Of a stretch of 60,657 nucleotides of DNA, positions 1 to 12,000 are shown one piece after another. Every line of letters starts with the position of its first letter. Position 1 is the first letter of the stretch. A program made the translations under genes and the position numbers. The notes under the pieces were generated by a model, which saw only the letters and a list, made by a program, of their open reading frames with translations, was not told where the DNA came from and ran no database searches. Source of the DNA: CAZEAN01 sp964510225 (GTDB lineage: Bacteria; Planctomycetota; Planctomycetia; Isosphaerales; Isosphaeraceae); the NCBI GenBank assembly GCA_964510225.1, contig CAZEAN010000019.1, positions 1 to 60,657 on the forward strand, read 5' to 3'.

Positions 1-543
1 AACTCCCTGTTTGATTTTCTCCAGCAAGGTCTTGCAGGTGCAATGAGTGTGCTGGTGCTCGACCTGGAGAAGTGTACCCGGTGTGATGAGTGCACCAAGG
101 CCTGTGCTGACACCCATGGTGGTGTGACGCGACTCATCCGTGAGGGGCTAAGGTTCGACAAGTACTTGGTCGCCAGTTCATGCCGGTCCTGTCTCGATCC
201 CTACTGTATGGTAGGCTGCCCCGTTAATTCGATCCGTCGCCAGGGATCACTTGAGATTATCATCGAAGACTGGTGCATCGGCTGTGGCAAGTGCGCAGAG
301 AATTGTCCTTACGGTAACATTAATATGCACCCGTTCCCCGATCTGGGCGTTGATCCGCAGACCAACAGGGAGATCCCAGTTCTACGGCAAAAGGCCACAA
401 CCTGCGATCTCTGTCGAGGTCTCGATGGACAGCCATCCTGTGTTTATGCCTGCCCTCACGATGCAGCACATCGGATGCGTGGTGCAGACTTGATCAAGGA
501 ACTTGGCCTCTCCACGGTTGCGTCTCCCAACATCCGTAGTTGA
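1..543 (+). CDS. Iron-sulfur protein with four [4Fe-4S] sites, 5'-truncated by window edge
   Basis: The reading frame is open from base 1 and runs through the first ATG (43), so the window probably holds only the C-terminal part of a longer protein. The residues before that ATG (NSLFDFLQQGLAGA) read like real protein. Counted from the ATG, 16 cysteines form four clusters: C11/14/17/21, C47/50/55/59, C78/81/84/88 and C121/124/133/137. This is the pattern of four-cluster electron-transfer subunits such as DmsB, HycB or HybA. From memory, planctomycete relatives carry cyclic-nucleotide-binding domains upstream of this module; that part lies outside the window. It is followed after 53 bp by a flavoprotein on the same strand, so the two may share a transcript. 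The substrate and partner are unknown; a role in electron transfer is inferred from the clusters only. Confidence 0.8.
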   Translation, partial: NSLFDFLQQGLAGAMSVLVLDLEKCTRCDECTKACADTHGGVTRLIREGLRFDKYLVASSCRSCLDPYCMVGCPVNSIRRQGSLEIIIEDWCIGCGKCAENCPYGNINMHPFPDLGVDPQTNREIPVLRQKATTCDLCRGLDGQPSCVYACPHDAAHRMRGADLIKELGLSTVASPNIRS

Positions 544-596
544 ACGACTTAAATTACTTCGGCTCTGAATCGTTAATCTAAGGGGGTTCGATAACA

Positions 597-2012
597 ATGA
601 GTGACTTCGATTTGATTGTAATTGGGTCAGGGCCAGCGGGTGAGAAGGGGGCTGCTCAGGCAGCTTACTTCGGAAAGCGGGTCGCCCTGATCGAAAAGGA
701 AGCACCACCGGCCTATGGTGGTGCAGCGGCGAACACGGGTACCCTCCCTTCGAAGACGCTCCGTGAAACCGCCTTGTTTCTCTCCGGATTTAAGAACCGT
801 GAGCTTGAGGGGATTGAATTTCGATGGAAAGAGTCGGCCGATATCCGTTCGTTGATGGGTCGTCGGCGGACCGTAGTTGGTCGTGAGCAGAAGCGGATCG
901 CCACCAATCTGGATCGCCACGAGGTCAGAACGTTTGAGGGATTCGCGCGGTTTGCCGGCCCACATACGGTCGCTGTGGGTCGATCGAACTTTCCCGAGAA
1001 GCTGTACACCGCGGACGTGATCTTGATCGCGACCGGTTCACGTCCCTATCGTCCCCCCGAATTCCGTGTCGATGACCCCCGAATCGTCGATTCCGACACC
1101 ATCCTCTCCATCAACGAGATTCCGAAGTCCATGCTCGTGGTTGGCGGGGGGGTCATCGGTTGTGAATACGCTTGTATGTTCGCGATCATGGGAACCAAGG
1201 TCACGTTGATTGAACGTCGCGACAAAATCATGGGCTTCCTCGATGTCGAAATCGTGGAGGCGCTGCTGGGCGAGATGGAACGCCTGGGAATTCGGATCCA
1301 CCTCAATGAGTCGATCGAGAATGTTGAGTATGGCACCACGCTTCAGGTCCAGACTGGTTCCGGAGAAGTCCTCGAACCAGAATTGGTCCTGATCTCCTCG
1401 GGACGCTCTGGAAACACCGAAGGACTCAATGTCGAGGGGCTCGGCATTGAGATCGATAGTCGCGGCCGGATCAATGTCGATAACACATTCCAGACGACCG
1501 TCCCCTACGTCTATGCGGCAGGTGATGTGATCAAAGGTCCTGCCCTGGCGTCGACTGCGATGGAACAGGGACGGATTGCGATGGTCCACGCCTTTGAACT
1601 TCCGTTCCAGCGCGGTCTTACGAACGCACTTCCCTACGGAATCTACACCATTCCCGAATGCTCGATGGTCGGCGAGACCGAAGCATCACTCTTGGAACAA
1701 AATATTCCGTTTGTCGCGGGCAAGGCCAGCTATCAATCGAACGCCCGAGGCCAGATCATCGGTGATACAAGCGGGTTTCTCAAGCTTTTGTACACCGTCG
1801 AACAAGAGCCGAGATTGGTCGGTGTCCACGTGATCGGCGAAGCGGCGACCGAATTAGTCCACATCGGTCTCACTGCCATGCAGCTCGGTGCGGTCGCCGG
1901 GACATTCATCAAGTCATGTTATAATTACCCAACACTGTCCGAATTGTATAAGTACGCCACTTATAGTGCATTGGGTGAACTTCAGAAGAAGCGGCAAGCA
2001 GAATCGGCATAA
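597..2012 (+). CDS. sthA: Soluble pyridine nucleotide transhydrogenase-type flavoprotein
   Basis: This 471-residue flavoprotein belongs to the pyridine nucleotide-disulfide oxidoreductase class I fold. The FAD-binding GxGxxG lies at residues 10-15 (IGSGPAG), the NAD(P)-binding GGGVIG near 182-188, and the second FAD motif AAGDV near residue 308. The stretch where lipoamide dehydrogenases have their redox disulfide reads GAAANTGTLPSK, with Ala44 and Thr49 in place of the two cysteines. It therefore cannot use a dithiol mechanism, as expected for soluble transhydrogenase (NADPH + NAD+ to NADP+ + NADH). Length and the C-terminal dimerisation domain match SthA. A Shine-Dalgarno AGGGGG precedes the ATG by about 10 nt. 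It lies 53 bp downstream of the iron-sulfur gene. A different NAD(P)H oxidoreductase activity is possible. Confidence 0.8.
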   Translation: MSDFDLIVIGSGPAGEKGAAQAAYFGKRVALIEKEAPPAYGGAAANTGTLPSKTLRETALFLSGFKNRELEGIEFRWKESADIRSLMGRRRTVVGREQKRIATNLDRHEVRTFEGFARFAGPHTVAVGRSNFPEKLYTADVILIATGSRPYRPPEFRVDDPRIVDSDTILSINEIPKSMLVVGGGVIGCEYACMFAIMGTKVTLIERRDKIMGFLDVEIVEALLGEMERLGIRIHLNESIENVEYGTTLQVQTGSGEVLEPELVLISSGRSGNTEGLNVEGLGIEIDSRGRINVDNTFQTTVPYVYAAGDVIKGPALASTAMEQGRIAMVHAFELPFQRGLTNALPYGIYTIPECSMVGETEASLLEQNIPFVAGKASYQSNARGQIIGDTSGFLKLLYTVEQEPRLVGVHVIGEAATELVHIGLTAMQLGAVAGTFIKSCYNYPTLSELYKYATYSALGELQKKRQAESA

Positions 2013-2026
2013 TTGTAGGTAACGAC

Positions 2027-2680
2027 GTGGAGCGTGAACGGATGCAGGCTCCTGCCCTCATCTTCGATTTTGGCAATGTGATTGGCTTCTTTGATTTCCA
2101 GATCGCCTTCGACAGAATTGCGGATCCTCGGGGGCTTGACGGCAAGAGACTGGTCGATCGTTCTGAAGGAAGCCCTTTCGCGAGACTCCAACGTGCATTC
2201 GAGCACGGTTCGATTAACCCTCGTGAATTTGCCCAAGGAATTGGCGATATCGCCGGATTTGATTTGCCGTTTGATGAGTTAAAACGAGCTTGGAATGGAA
2301 TTTTCCAGGTTAATACGTCGATCGTCTCCTTGATCGAAGCGCTCGACAACGCGGGATACACCCTCATCCTTGGTTCCAACACCAACGCGCTGCACGTGGA
2401 GCAGTTCCGGAGCCAGTTTGCAACAGTCCTCGAGCACTTCGATCGTTTGATCCTCTCCTTCGAAATCGGGGCGATGAAGCCCGCTAAATCGTTCTATCAT
2501 GCCTGTGTCGAATCCACTGGTGTGTCTGCTCACGATTGCATTTTTATCGATGACCTCCGAGAGAACGTTCAGGGAGCTTCTGCTGCTGGGCTCGTCGGCC
2601 TCCAATACCGCTCTACTCCTGAACTCATCGGCCAACTCCGCAAACTCGGCGTAACCTGGAATCAACTTCAGTCTGATTGA
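2027..2680 (+). CDS. HAD-superfamily hydrolase (class IA-like)
   Basis: A 217-residue haloacid dehalogenase-type hydrolase. Motif I is FDFGNV with the nucleophile Asp14, motif II is LGSNTN, motif III is the Lys in GAMKPAKS, and motif IV is the acidic pair in FIDDLREN. The general acid position (two residues after the nucleophile) is Gly, as in the YihX-like IA variant-3 group rather than classical Asp-x-Asp phosphatases. The likely substrate is a small phosphorylated metabolite, but which one cannot be told. It starts 14 bp after the transhydrogenase gene, probably in the same transcript. The GTG at 2027 was taken as start; an ATG at 2042 would remove only five residues. No strong ribosome-binding site marks either one. 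Confidence 0.8.
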   Translation: MERERMQAPALIFDFGNVIGFFDFQIAFDRIADPRGLDGKRLVDRSEGSPFARLQRAFEHGSINPREFAQGIGDIAGFDLPFDELKRAWNGIFQVNTSIVSLIEALDNAGYTLILGSNTNALHVEQFRSQFATVLEHFDRLILSFEIGAMKPAKSFYHACVESTGVSAHDCIFIDDLRENVQGASAAGLVGLQYRSTPELIGQLRKLGVTWNQLQSD

Positions 2681-3048
2681 ACCGAATTGAAAGTCTCTGG
2701 TTCAATCGTGTGGGGTCTTGACTCGCGGGGTGCGCGCGACAATGATTGCGTGCATGGGCAAGTATTCAATGCGATCGGACCGTTCCGATCAATCGTTGAA
2801 TTGAACCCGGTCCGACCCTAAGGACCGGGGGCAATCAAGGTCGATCAAGAAGGCGGATTACCCGGCGTTGCAGGCGATTGCGCACCGGGGCGCCGGCTTG
2901 AGCTTCGGGTCGGTCTGATTGTCAGGGATGCAACCGAACACCAAACGATCGCCGAAGAAAACCCTCAAAGAGCTTACCCTGCCGGTTGCGGGGACCGTCG
3001 GGGAGTCGCGGCGGGCCGAGGGACGGGATCAACTTCAGGAGTCTGTCG
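2681..3048 (+). promoter_or_regulatory. Leader region of the giant gene with two hairpins
   Basis: This 368-bp stretch holds no gene that I can support. It has two adjacent inverted repeats: GATCGGA/TCCGATC with a 4-nt loop (2773-2790), and a perfect 8-bp CCCGGTCC/GGACCGGG with an 8-nt loop (2806-2829). The second could terminate transcription from the HAD gene, but no T tract follows. Both could also lie in the 5' leader of the giant gene. A clear Shine-Dalgarno AGGAG sits at 3037-3041, seven nucleotides before the ATG at 3049. Confidence 0.5.
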
Positions 3049-6000
3049 ATGGGCAGCTTCATGGGTGACGCGAGGAAGAAGGGCCGAGACCGACGCTACG
3101 GAATCGGGGGGGAGACCAGGATCACTCCTTCGGCCGAATCGCTTGAACAGCGAGCGCTACTCGCGGCGGCCGATCCGTCGTCGCAGATTGCCAACGATTT
3201 ATTAGAAACACCGCTTGCTCGTAGTGGAACTCACTTGGTTGAGCTCTTTGCAGCCTTCCAAGCAGGACCCGAGGCGGTCGCGACAGCTCGTGCCGAGCTG
3301 GAAGGTTTAGTTGTCTTCCGTGGGGACAAGGTCGGTGTAGACGTCTATGGTGGCAAAACCGACTTTGAGCGATTTGAGTCACAGCTTAAAGCGCTCGGCC
3401 TGGAGGTCGTAGCCACGGATACCAACGTCGGTGTGGTTGAAGGCTTCCTGCCGATCGGTCAGTTGCTCGCCGTCGCCGAAATGGCTCAGACGATCAGTAT
3501 GAGCCCCATCTATGTCCCGGTCTTACACACACAAGGTGTGGCTAACAACCAAGCGGATGATGTCCTCGCCCGCGATTTCCCTTTCCCGGATGGTGGGGAT
3601 GCATTGCGTGCTGAGTTTGGCGTGGACGGGACTGGTGTGACGGTTGGTGTCCTCTCCGACAGTGTCGACGAGTTTCAAGGAGGATTAGCCGACTCGCAGA
3701 GCACCGGCGACTTGCCTGCGAATGTCAACGTCTTGTCCGACTTCCCCGGAGGAAGTGATGAAGGCCGAGCGATGTTGGAGTTAATCCACGACATCGCCCC
3801 AGGTGCTGATCTGGCGTTCCATACTGCTGTCATCGGTGGACCTGCAGGGTTTGCCGACGGTATTCGCGCACTAGCCAATGACGCTGGTGCAGAGATTATT
3901 GTTGATGATATCGGTTTTGCTACCGAGCCAATTTTCCAAGATGGCCTCGTTTCCCAAGCTGTGACAGATGTCGTCACAAACAACGACGCGATCTACTTTA
4001 GTGCCGCAGGGAACGAATCCTTTTCCGGGATCGATTCAAATTTCAGAGGAGTAGACAGCACAGTTACGGGTATTGGAGCTGGTCGATTCCACGACTTTGA
4101 TCCAGGTCCGGGAGTCGTGACCGCCCTGGAACTTGATTTTACACAGCCGGATCGGGTGCTCTTCCAGTGGGATGATCCGTGGTTTACAGGAACCGCTGCG
4201 ACCAATCTCGACTTTTTCCTACTCGATGCAAACAACGCTATCGTTATCCAGGGGACTACTAATAACATTGGTAGTGCCACACCCTTCGAATTCGATTTTG
4301 CGCCTGGTGCAGGAACCTTCCAGCTAGTTGTACAGGTTGCGGGCGGTCCAGACCCAACCCGTTTCCGCTTCCAAGGCTTTGGGAGCGAGTTTACCGTAGA
4401 TCCAAACGGAAACATCCCCAACATCCTTGATGGTGGAACGTTCCTAGCCTCTACTTTCGGGCACCCAACCTCTGAAGATGCCATTGGAACCGGCGCCGTT
4501 GCTTATTTCGATGCCCCACCGTTCCCAACGGCACAGAATCCGATCCCCAGTGAGAGCTTCAGCTCAGCCGGTCCTTCGCTCTTCTTTTTCGATCCTCAGG
4601 GAAACCGTCTGCCGTCGTCCGAGCTTCGACTTAAGCCTGACGTTTCGGCACCTGACGCGAGCAACACGACCTTCTTCATCCCGGGCGTTGATATCGAGCC
4701 CGACGGATTCCCGAACTTCTTAGGAACTTCAGCTGCGGCTCCCAACCTTGCTGCTATCGCAGCACTGATGAGGGAGTTCAACCCCTCCGTTACCGCTGCT
4801 GAGGTTGAACTAGCCTTTGAATCGACAGCCACTCCCTTGAACGGTTCCGCAGGGGGCTACGAGTCACAGGGTGGCTTCGGTCTTGCCAATGCACGAGCTG
4901 CTCTAGAGGCAATTGATGAGCTGCGGGTTGTGGCGACGACACCAGCGAACGGTGATGCCCTCGCTGCATTCCCCTCCTCAGTCACTGTCCAGTTCTCCAA
5001 GGCGGTTGATCCGGCCACTCTGGACGCCTCGGACCTTACCTTTCCGGTGACACCCGCTGGTGCAGTCGTCGATGTGGCGGCCCCGACCTTGATCGATCCG
5101 TTAACAGCGGTCTTCCCGATCTCGATCAACGCCACCGGGACAGCCCTGATCAACGGAACGTTCGTCTTTAGCCTCGCGAACGATTCGATTACCGCAATCG
5201 ATGGTTCATCCCTGATTGGTGTTTCGGCAAGTTTTGATGTGGCCGACGCTACCGCGCCTCAAGTGACGAATACGATCGTCCAAGGTCGGATTCTGATCAT
5301 CGAGTTCAGCGAGGCGATGCGCCCTTCGACGATCATCCGAGAAAATGTGATGCTCGTCAGGACGGGTGGTGCTCCATCATTTGGGATGGAGGGGAACGTT
5401 ACCGTTACGGATGACCCTCGAGCCTTGCTCTTCTACGATCCTATCAATAATCGGGCGATCTACGATCTCCGCGACCTCCCTCAGACCGAACTCCCTGCCG
5501 ACACTTACGCGATTGCCGTCACCGATAGCGTACTCGATGCCACAGGAAACGCCCTCGACGGCGAGTTCACTGGGATCTTCCCTTCGGGTGACGGTACCGC
5601 CGGTGGGACATTCGTCCAAGTTCTAGGCGCTCTGGAAATTGAGCCGCCCTTGATCGCAGGGTTCGGCCTTGCACCTGGTTCGGACACCGGAATCCCCGGC
5701 GATCAGAACACCTCCCTGGCCACACCGACCTTCAGCGGTCAGGTGTTTAGCTCGTTCCCAGGGACGAATGCTGGTTTGTTGATCGCGGTTCAATTCATTC
5801 AAGAACAACCGGACGGTGAATTCGACCTCGTCGTCGGCGCCAACGGTCAAGGATTTGCTGGTACCCCGGACCTCATCGTCGCCACCAATGACGATGGCTC
5901 GTTCAGCTTCCAGCCTCCGTTCGAGCTTCAAGATGGTTTCCACCGAGTTCGCATCGTCGTTGTCGGCGAATCGGAGAATCCGCCACTTCCTGGATTAGGG

Positions 6001-9000
6001 ACGCAAGGCGACTTCAGCTTCCGAGTGGACACTACCAGTCCCCTGGTCACGGCAAGCTCGATCCCCGACGACGCAAGGATTCCGAACCTCCGCAACATCA
6101 CCTTGAATGTTGCCGACCCGGTTTCTCCTTCGGATCCGAACGATTTCCTCGCTGTACCTCCTCAGCTCGATTTGCCGGCGCTCAATCCTGAGACTGCCAA
6201 CAATCTGAGCAACTACTCACTGATCAACCTTGGCCCTGACCGGATCCTGAGTCCTGGTCCCGTCTCGGATGATGTCGACTTTTCGGCCTTTATCTCGTCG
6301 GCGACATTTGTCTCCACGTCCAACCGAGAACTCTCAACCGACCCGTACACCGGACGGATTGAACTCTCGTTTGTCGATGGTCTGCCTTCAGGACGTTACG
6401 TCCTCGTGGCTCGGACGACGTCCGAGTTCTTCAGCGGGATCACTGATGCTGCCGGCAATGCGCTCGACAATGATCTCGCAGAACCTGGGAATCAAGATTT
6501 CCACGTTTTCTTTGATCTCCAGCCCGAGCCTGCATTCGTCACGGGATTTGAAGCGATCAGTCCGTCCGCTTTGACTCCAGGGACGATGGTAACGAGCGGT
6601 CCCCGGGCCTTCTACGAGGTACCGGTTCCCGGCTTTACTCCTCGAGCCGAGGCACCGCCGGAATCGTTCACGATTGATTTCTCCAATACCCTGGAGCCCC
6701 GAGACTACAGTAATGCTGTCAGACTGATCCGTTCTGCGGATGCTCCTGGCTCGCCTGCAGACGGTGACTTCGGAGTCGGAGCTGAGTCTGGCTTTAGTGA
6801 AGTCACTGGTCTTTCAGTGACCCTGGTCAATGAAGTCCCGGGCGCAACGATTGGCCAACCCGGCTTCCAGAATCGACTCTTGGTCGAACTCCCGGATGGG
6901 TTGACTCTCGCGCCCGACTATTATCGGATTGTCATCGCCAACGAGGGTGGCGAAGAGATTCGGGATATCTTCGGGAACGTCTCCGACTTGGAGTTCCTGG
7001 GGAATGAAACTCCGGATGGTGAGGACTTCGAAGTCTTCCTCCCCGATGGGACGTTCCGAGAAGGTCTCACAGGTGACACGGTCGAAGGGGGAAGCTTCGT
7101 CACTGGCTTCTCGGTCGTTCCTGGCCAGCGGACGGTTATCGAGCCCGGCCTCGCTGGTCCTGTGTCGAGGACTCGGGGGAACATCATCTTTGTTCGACCC
7201 GACTATGCTGATGACCCGTTCAGCGATATCGATGACCCTGACGGGAGCATCGAGCGACCGTTCTCCACCCTCGTTACTGAGGCGGTGGACAACTTCATCA
7301 ATAACGGCAACCTGAACGCTCAGTCGAACTTCGGAACTGGCTTTAACCCACAGTTCGACCGTAACGCCAACGGACAGTTCGACCGTTCCGCCTTCTTTGA
7401 GGCAGAGCTTGCAGGCGCTGACGGACCGGTTGTGATCGTGGCCCTCCCAGGGATTGAGCGACCAGTCATCGGCGAAGACCTCGGCAGTGTTATCGGTGAG
7501 ACCGTTCAAGAGCCGTACGTCATCGCTCCTCCAGCAGGAGTTAACCCCGCCTTACCGGAGAATAACGCGAGCGCTTCGGTGCCTGAACTGACCACCCTCG
7601 CATTCTCTGCCGGGACAGCGGTCAAGTTCTTCAACGCTTCGCTGTTCGTCCAGAATCAGGGATCAGCTCTCCAACTATTGGGCGGACCAAGCCCCGGCGA
7701 CCAGGTCATCTTCACCTCCTTCCTCGATGATTCGGTCGGCGGTGACACCAACGGCGATGACACGGATACGGTCCCGACCGGGGGTGACTGGGGTGGTGTT
7801 GTCTTCCGGAACTTCAACGACACCATCAACCGAGGTGGTCTCAATCCGGACTTCCCAGTCGATGGGACTCTCGGACTCTCGGGTGCCTCGGACGTGATGT
7901 CGATTGTCAATCAGGCGACCCTCCAGTTTGGTGGTGGCGCTGTTCCTCAGACGATCGGTGAGCGATTCGATACGATCACGCTGTTCAACAGCCGCCCGGC
8001 GATTACGAACACCACGATCGCTGATTCCGCTGCGGCACCAGCTGGTCTCCTTGCCAACGCCACGCAAGCGGCGATCTCGGCCGACCTCGATTCGCTCCGC
8101 GAAGACGAGATCGCTCGAGGCCCGCTGATCCGACGGATCGAATTGGTCAATAACTCGGTCAATGGGATCTTGCTCCGGCCCGCAATCGGGACGCTCCAGG
8201 TTCAAGAAACCGATGCGATCGGGTTTGCGGACAATCCCGCATCCGACGGAGCAGCGCGGATCTTTACGATCGATGACCCCTTGCCGTATGTCCTCGCTTC
8301 TCAACTCGTGATCGGCCAGCGGCTCAACCTCGAGACTGGCGGCGAGACCGAACAGGATGTATCGAGCCGTCTATATGTCCAGCCAGGGATGCTCGTCAAG
8401 TCGACCTCGTCGGCATCGGTCGCCGTCCTCAACAATCTGTCGAGCCTCAATATTGGGGATCGGACCTACATCAATGCGTTTGACTTGAACCCAAGTACCG
8501 CACCGACGGACCTTGAGTTCTCATTCAACACGCTGAATGATGCGAAGCCGATCTTCACTTCACTCTTCGATGATTCCGCCGAGACGTTCTTCTTCGATCC
8601 AATTACCTCGGTAACTCGGGTGATCGTACCGGCAGGTCCGACGGACAACGATACGACAAACCCAGAACCCACACCGGGCCTGAACGATCCGACCCTAAAC
8701 CCAGACCTTGATCAGACTCGTCTCCTGCGTTGGGGAAGCATCTCGATCACTCCGGGTGCGGTCGCGGTGATCGACGAGGCGGAATTCCGGTACGGTGGTG
8801 GTGCGTTAATCACCCCGATCGGATCGCTTCCGCCGCGTCAGGTGATTGACCTCACCGACAACATCTCCGCCTTCCTTGACATTCCATTCGCGCTCCGGGA
8901 CTCAGCTGGAGCAACTGTCTCGATTACGAACAACGACTTCTTTGACAACTTCGACGCCCCGATCGTGGCGGAACCGGATCAGCTCCTTGCAGCCGATCCC

Positions 9001-12000
9001 CTCCGGCCTCTCTTGTCGGGTAACCCGTTCTTCCGCAACAACTTGATGGAGCGGAACTCCATCAATGGCCTTGCGGTGAAGACGACACTGGGAGTTGTCA
9101 TTGCTGATCCGGGTGATCAAACCAACTTCTTCTTCTCGGAAATTCCGGTAGACGACCTCGCCAATCTCAACGTGAATTCGGTCTGGGATGATACCGACCT
9201 CATCCACGTTCTCCGAGGTTCGATTAATCTCGGACCTAATGGGTTCTTCACCACTAACCCGGTACCCGACACCGACGAATTTACGACCGAACGTCTCCCC
9301 GACGTGACGCAGACGCTCCAGAGTTCGTTGCCGGGAACGCTACTCCCTAACGGTGAGCAGATTTCACTCCCTGGTGAATCACTCTACGTCAAGATGTTCG
9401 ATGGTGCTGGAGGCTACGGTCCTGGAAACCCAGGACCAGGAACCCCGGTCGATCCGGATCTCCCCTTTGCTGCAGCCTCGGATGCCTACAACATTGTAGG
9501 GCCAGGTTTTGCGGTCGGCTTCGATGACGGTGTCGACCCTCCCGCACTGAGTCCGCTTCTCGATCCAGGGTATGGTAGCCAACTCCGGATCATCGGAATT
9601 GGTGCCAATGAGTCGACTGGACAGCAACGGGTTCCGGTGGTGATCACCTCACTCCGAGATGATACAGAAGGACCCGTAATACGTGGTCAACAACGGGCGG
9701 ATACGTTCTTCGCTGACGTTAATCCGAACGGAATCTCTGGGCCGGCCCTTTCAGCTCCTGAACCGGGTGATGGCGGAATCATCGCCTTCGGTGGTGGTAG
9801 TCTCTTCGACTACAACCTCTATGACCCGAGAAACGGGAGCATTATCGATAACGCCGACCTCAAGTTCCTCCATCGTGTGGAGTTCCAGGGCGGTAGTCTG
9901 ATCGATGTCGACGACTTCAACCTTGATGGTAACATCACGGAAGCTGACGATGGTTTCCGGGCTCAGAAGCTTGGTGTGACGCCGGAGACCCAGAACAACG
10001 CCCAGCATGGCTGGACGGTGTCGAACTCCAACTTGACCGACTTCCAAGATGCCGGGATCTTTGCCGATCAAGGGTTCCCTGCCATCGTTCAGATTATTGA
10101 CCCCTTGACCGGACAACCGGTCGGCTTCCCGCTTCGGGTAGGAGGGCTCCTCGGTCAGCCTACCAATCTCTTCCTGGTCAATAACACGATCTCGAACATG
10201 CCGGTGGCTGTCGAGATCAACGGACCGACCTCTGGTTCTGACGACACGGCCGGCCAGAATCCTGCCCGGCTCGTGATGCTCCACAACACCCTCTTCAACA
10301 ATGGTGTTGGGCTAAGGACAGACTCCGTCAACTTCGACGGAGATAATGGTCTTTCACACGTCTACTTCATCGCGATGAACAACATCTTCGATGGAGGAAC
10401 TGTCGGCATTAGCGACCCGAACGCAGTTGCTGTCAGGACGACTGGACAGATTCCGGGAAGCGAGTTGTTGTTCAATGTTTACAACAACTACACGACAACG
10501 CTCGACATTACCAATACCAACCCCGCTGCCTTCCGTGGCAACAACAACCCGATTTTCGGGAATCCACTCTTCGCCGATGCGGCCAACGGAGATTTCTTCC
10601 TCCAAGCCGGTTCGGTGGCGATTGACGCTGCACTCTCCGAGCTTGGGCCGGTGATCATGGGCGACATGCTCTTCCCGCTCTCGGATGACTTCTCGCTGGA
10701 TAGCGTCGGCGGGACGCGGAATGCTGAAGGCCGAAGCTACCCGTTCGGAGGCTTCCTGCCGTTCTTCGGGCAAGATCCACAAGAGATCGTCACCCTGCCA
10801 GGAACGCCTGGTCGGCCGTTCTTTGATCAGTTCATTGCGACAACGGCACTATCAGGACAAGGAGCACAAGGTCCGGCAACAAATATTGCGACCTACAACT
10901 TCGCTCCACTCAGTGGCGAGCGTGATCTCGCGGGCTTGCTCCGTATCGATGTTCAAGACTCTCCGAACCTCGGGTTCGGTAGCCGTCCGTTCTTCGATGT
11001 CGGTGCCCGCGAGTTCCGAGTTTTCGATCCGCCGCAGGTGACCAACGAAGGCGCCCCGGATGTTGATCTCGACGGTGAAGGAGACGCAGTCTTTGCCTCC
11101 ATCGTTAACGACGACGACTCGATCTCGCTGATCGATCTCTACGAGGTCGGTGGCATCGCAGGCACGAATGTATCACCTCAAGAGATTCAGATTCAGTTCG
11201 ACGAGCAGCTCGACCCACAGTCGGTGAACAATTTCACCGTCCTCCTGTTCGCGTCGGGTGGTGATGGGATCTTCGGGAATGGGAATAGCCCTGGTGATCG
11301 TGCGATCGACCTCTCGGGCCGACTCTCGTTCGATCCTGAGACCCGACGACTCCGGATTGCTCTTGGGGCGACGAATCTGATCCTCCCGAACGATCAGTAC
11401 CAGATCGTTCTCGTCGGTACCGGTTCGAGCGTTCTCCTCGATCCTCAAGGGAACGCCCTCGATGGCGAGAACATTGGTGCTACTGGCCAGCTTCCGCTTC
11501 CCTCGGGAGATGGCTTCCCTGGTGGTGATTTTGTCGTCGAATTCACGATCGACACAAATCCGCCCGAGATCGTCCCAGGAACCTTTACTCTCGAATCGGA
11601 CAGCGGTGCTCTGGACGGGATCACCAACGTCAGTACGACAGCGTTCTCGGGGACAATCACGGATATCTTCCCTCCCACGATGCCGTTGGTTAATGCCACG
11701 GTTCTGCTTGACATCGATAGCGATGGGGACGGCAACTTCGAGCGTCTCGGTGTTGGTTCAGCAGTCACCGACGCCAACGGAGACTTCCTTGTTGCGGTTG
11801 GGATTGATGCTGCCGGGGTCGGGATCGACACGAGCATGCTCCCTCTCCCTGACTCAGCCTTCGATGTCGGCCCAGACGGTCAGCTTGGTACCGACGATGA
11901 CTCCGGCTTCAGCTTCGCCAGGGTCCGTGTAATCGACGTCAGCGGTAACGTGTCCGATCCTGCTGATCCCAACGCGATCACAGATTTCATCCTCGATACT

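Noticed and set aside
2986..3048. 21-codon N-terminal extension of the giant protein from a TTG
   Set aside because: The ATG at 3049 has a clear AGGAG at ideal spacing; the extension is Gly/Arg-rich and has no ribosome-binding site.
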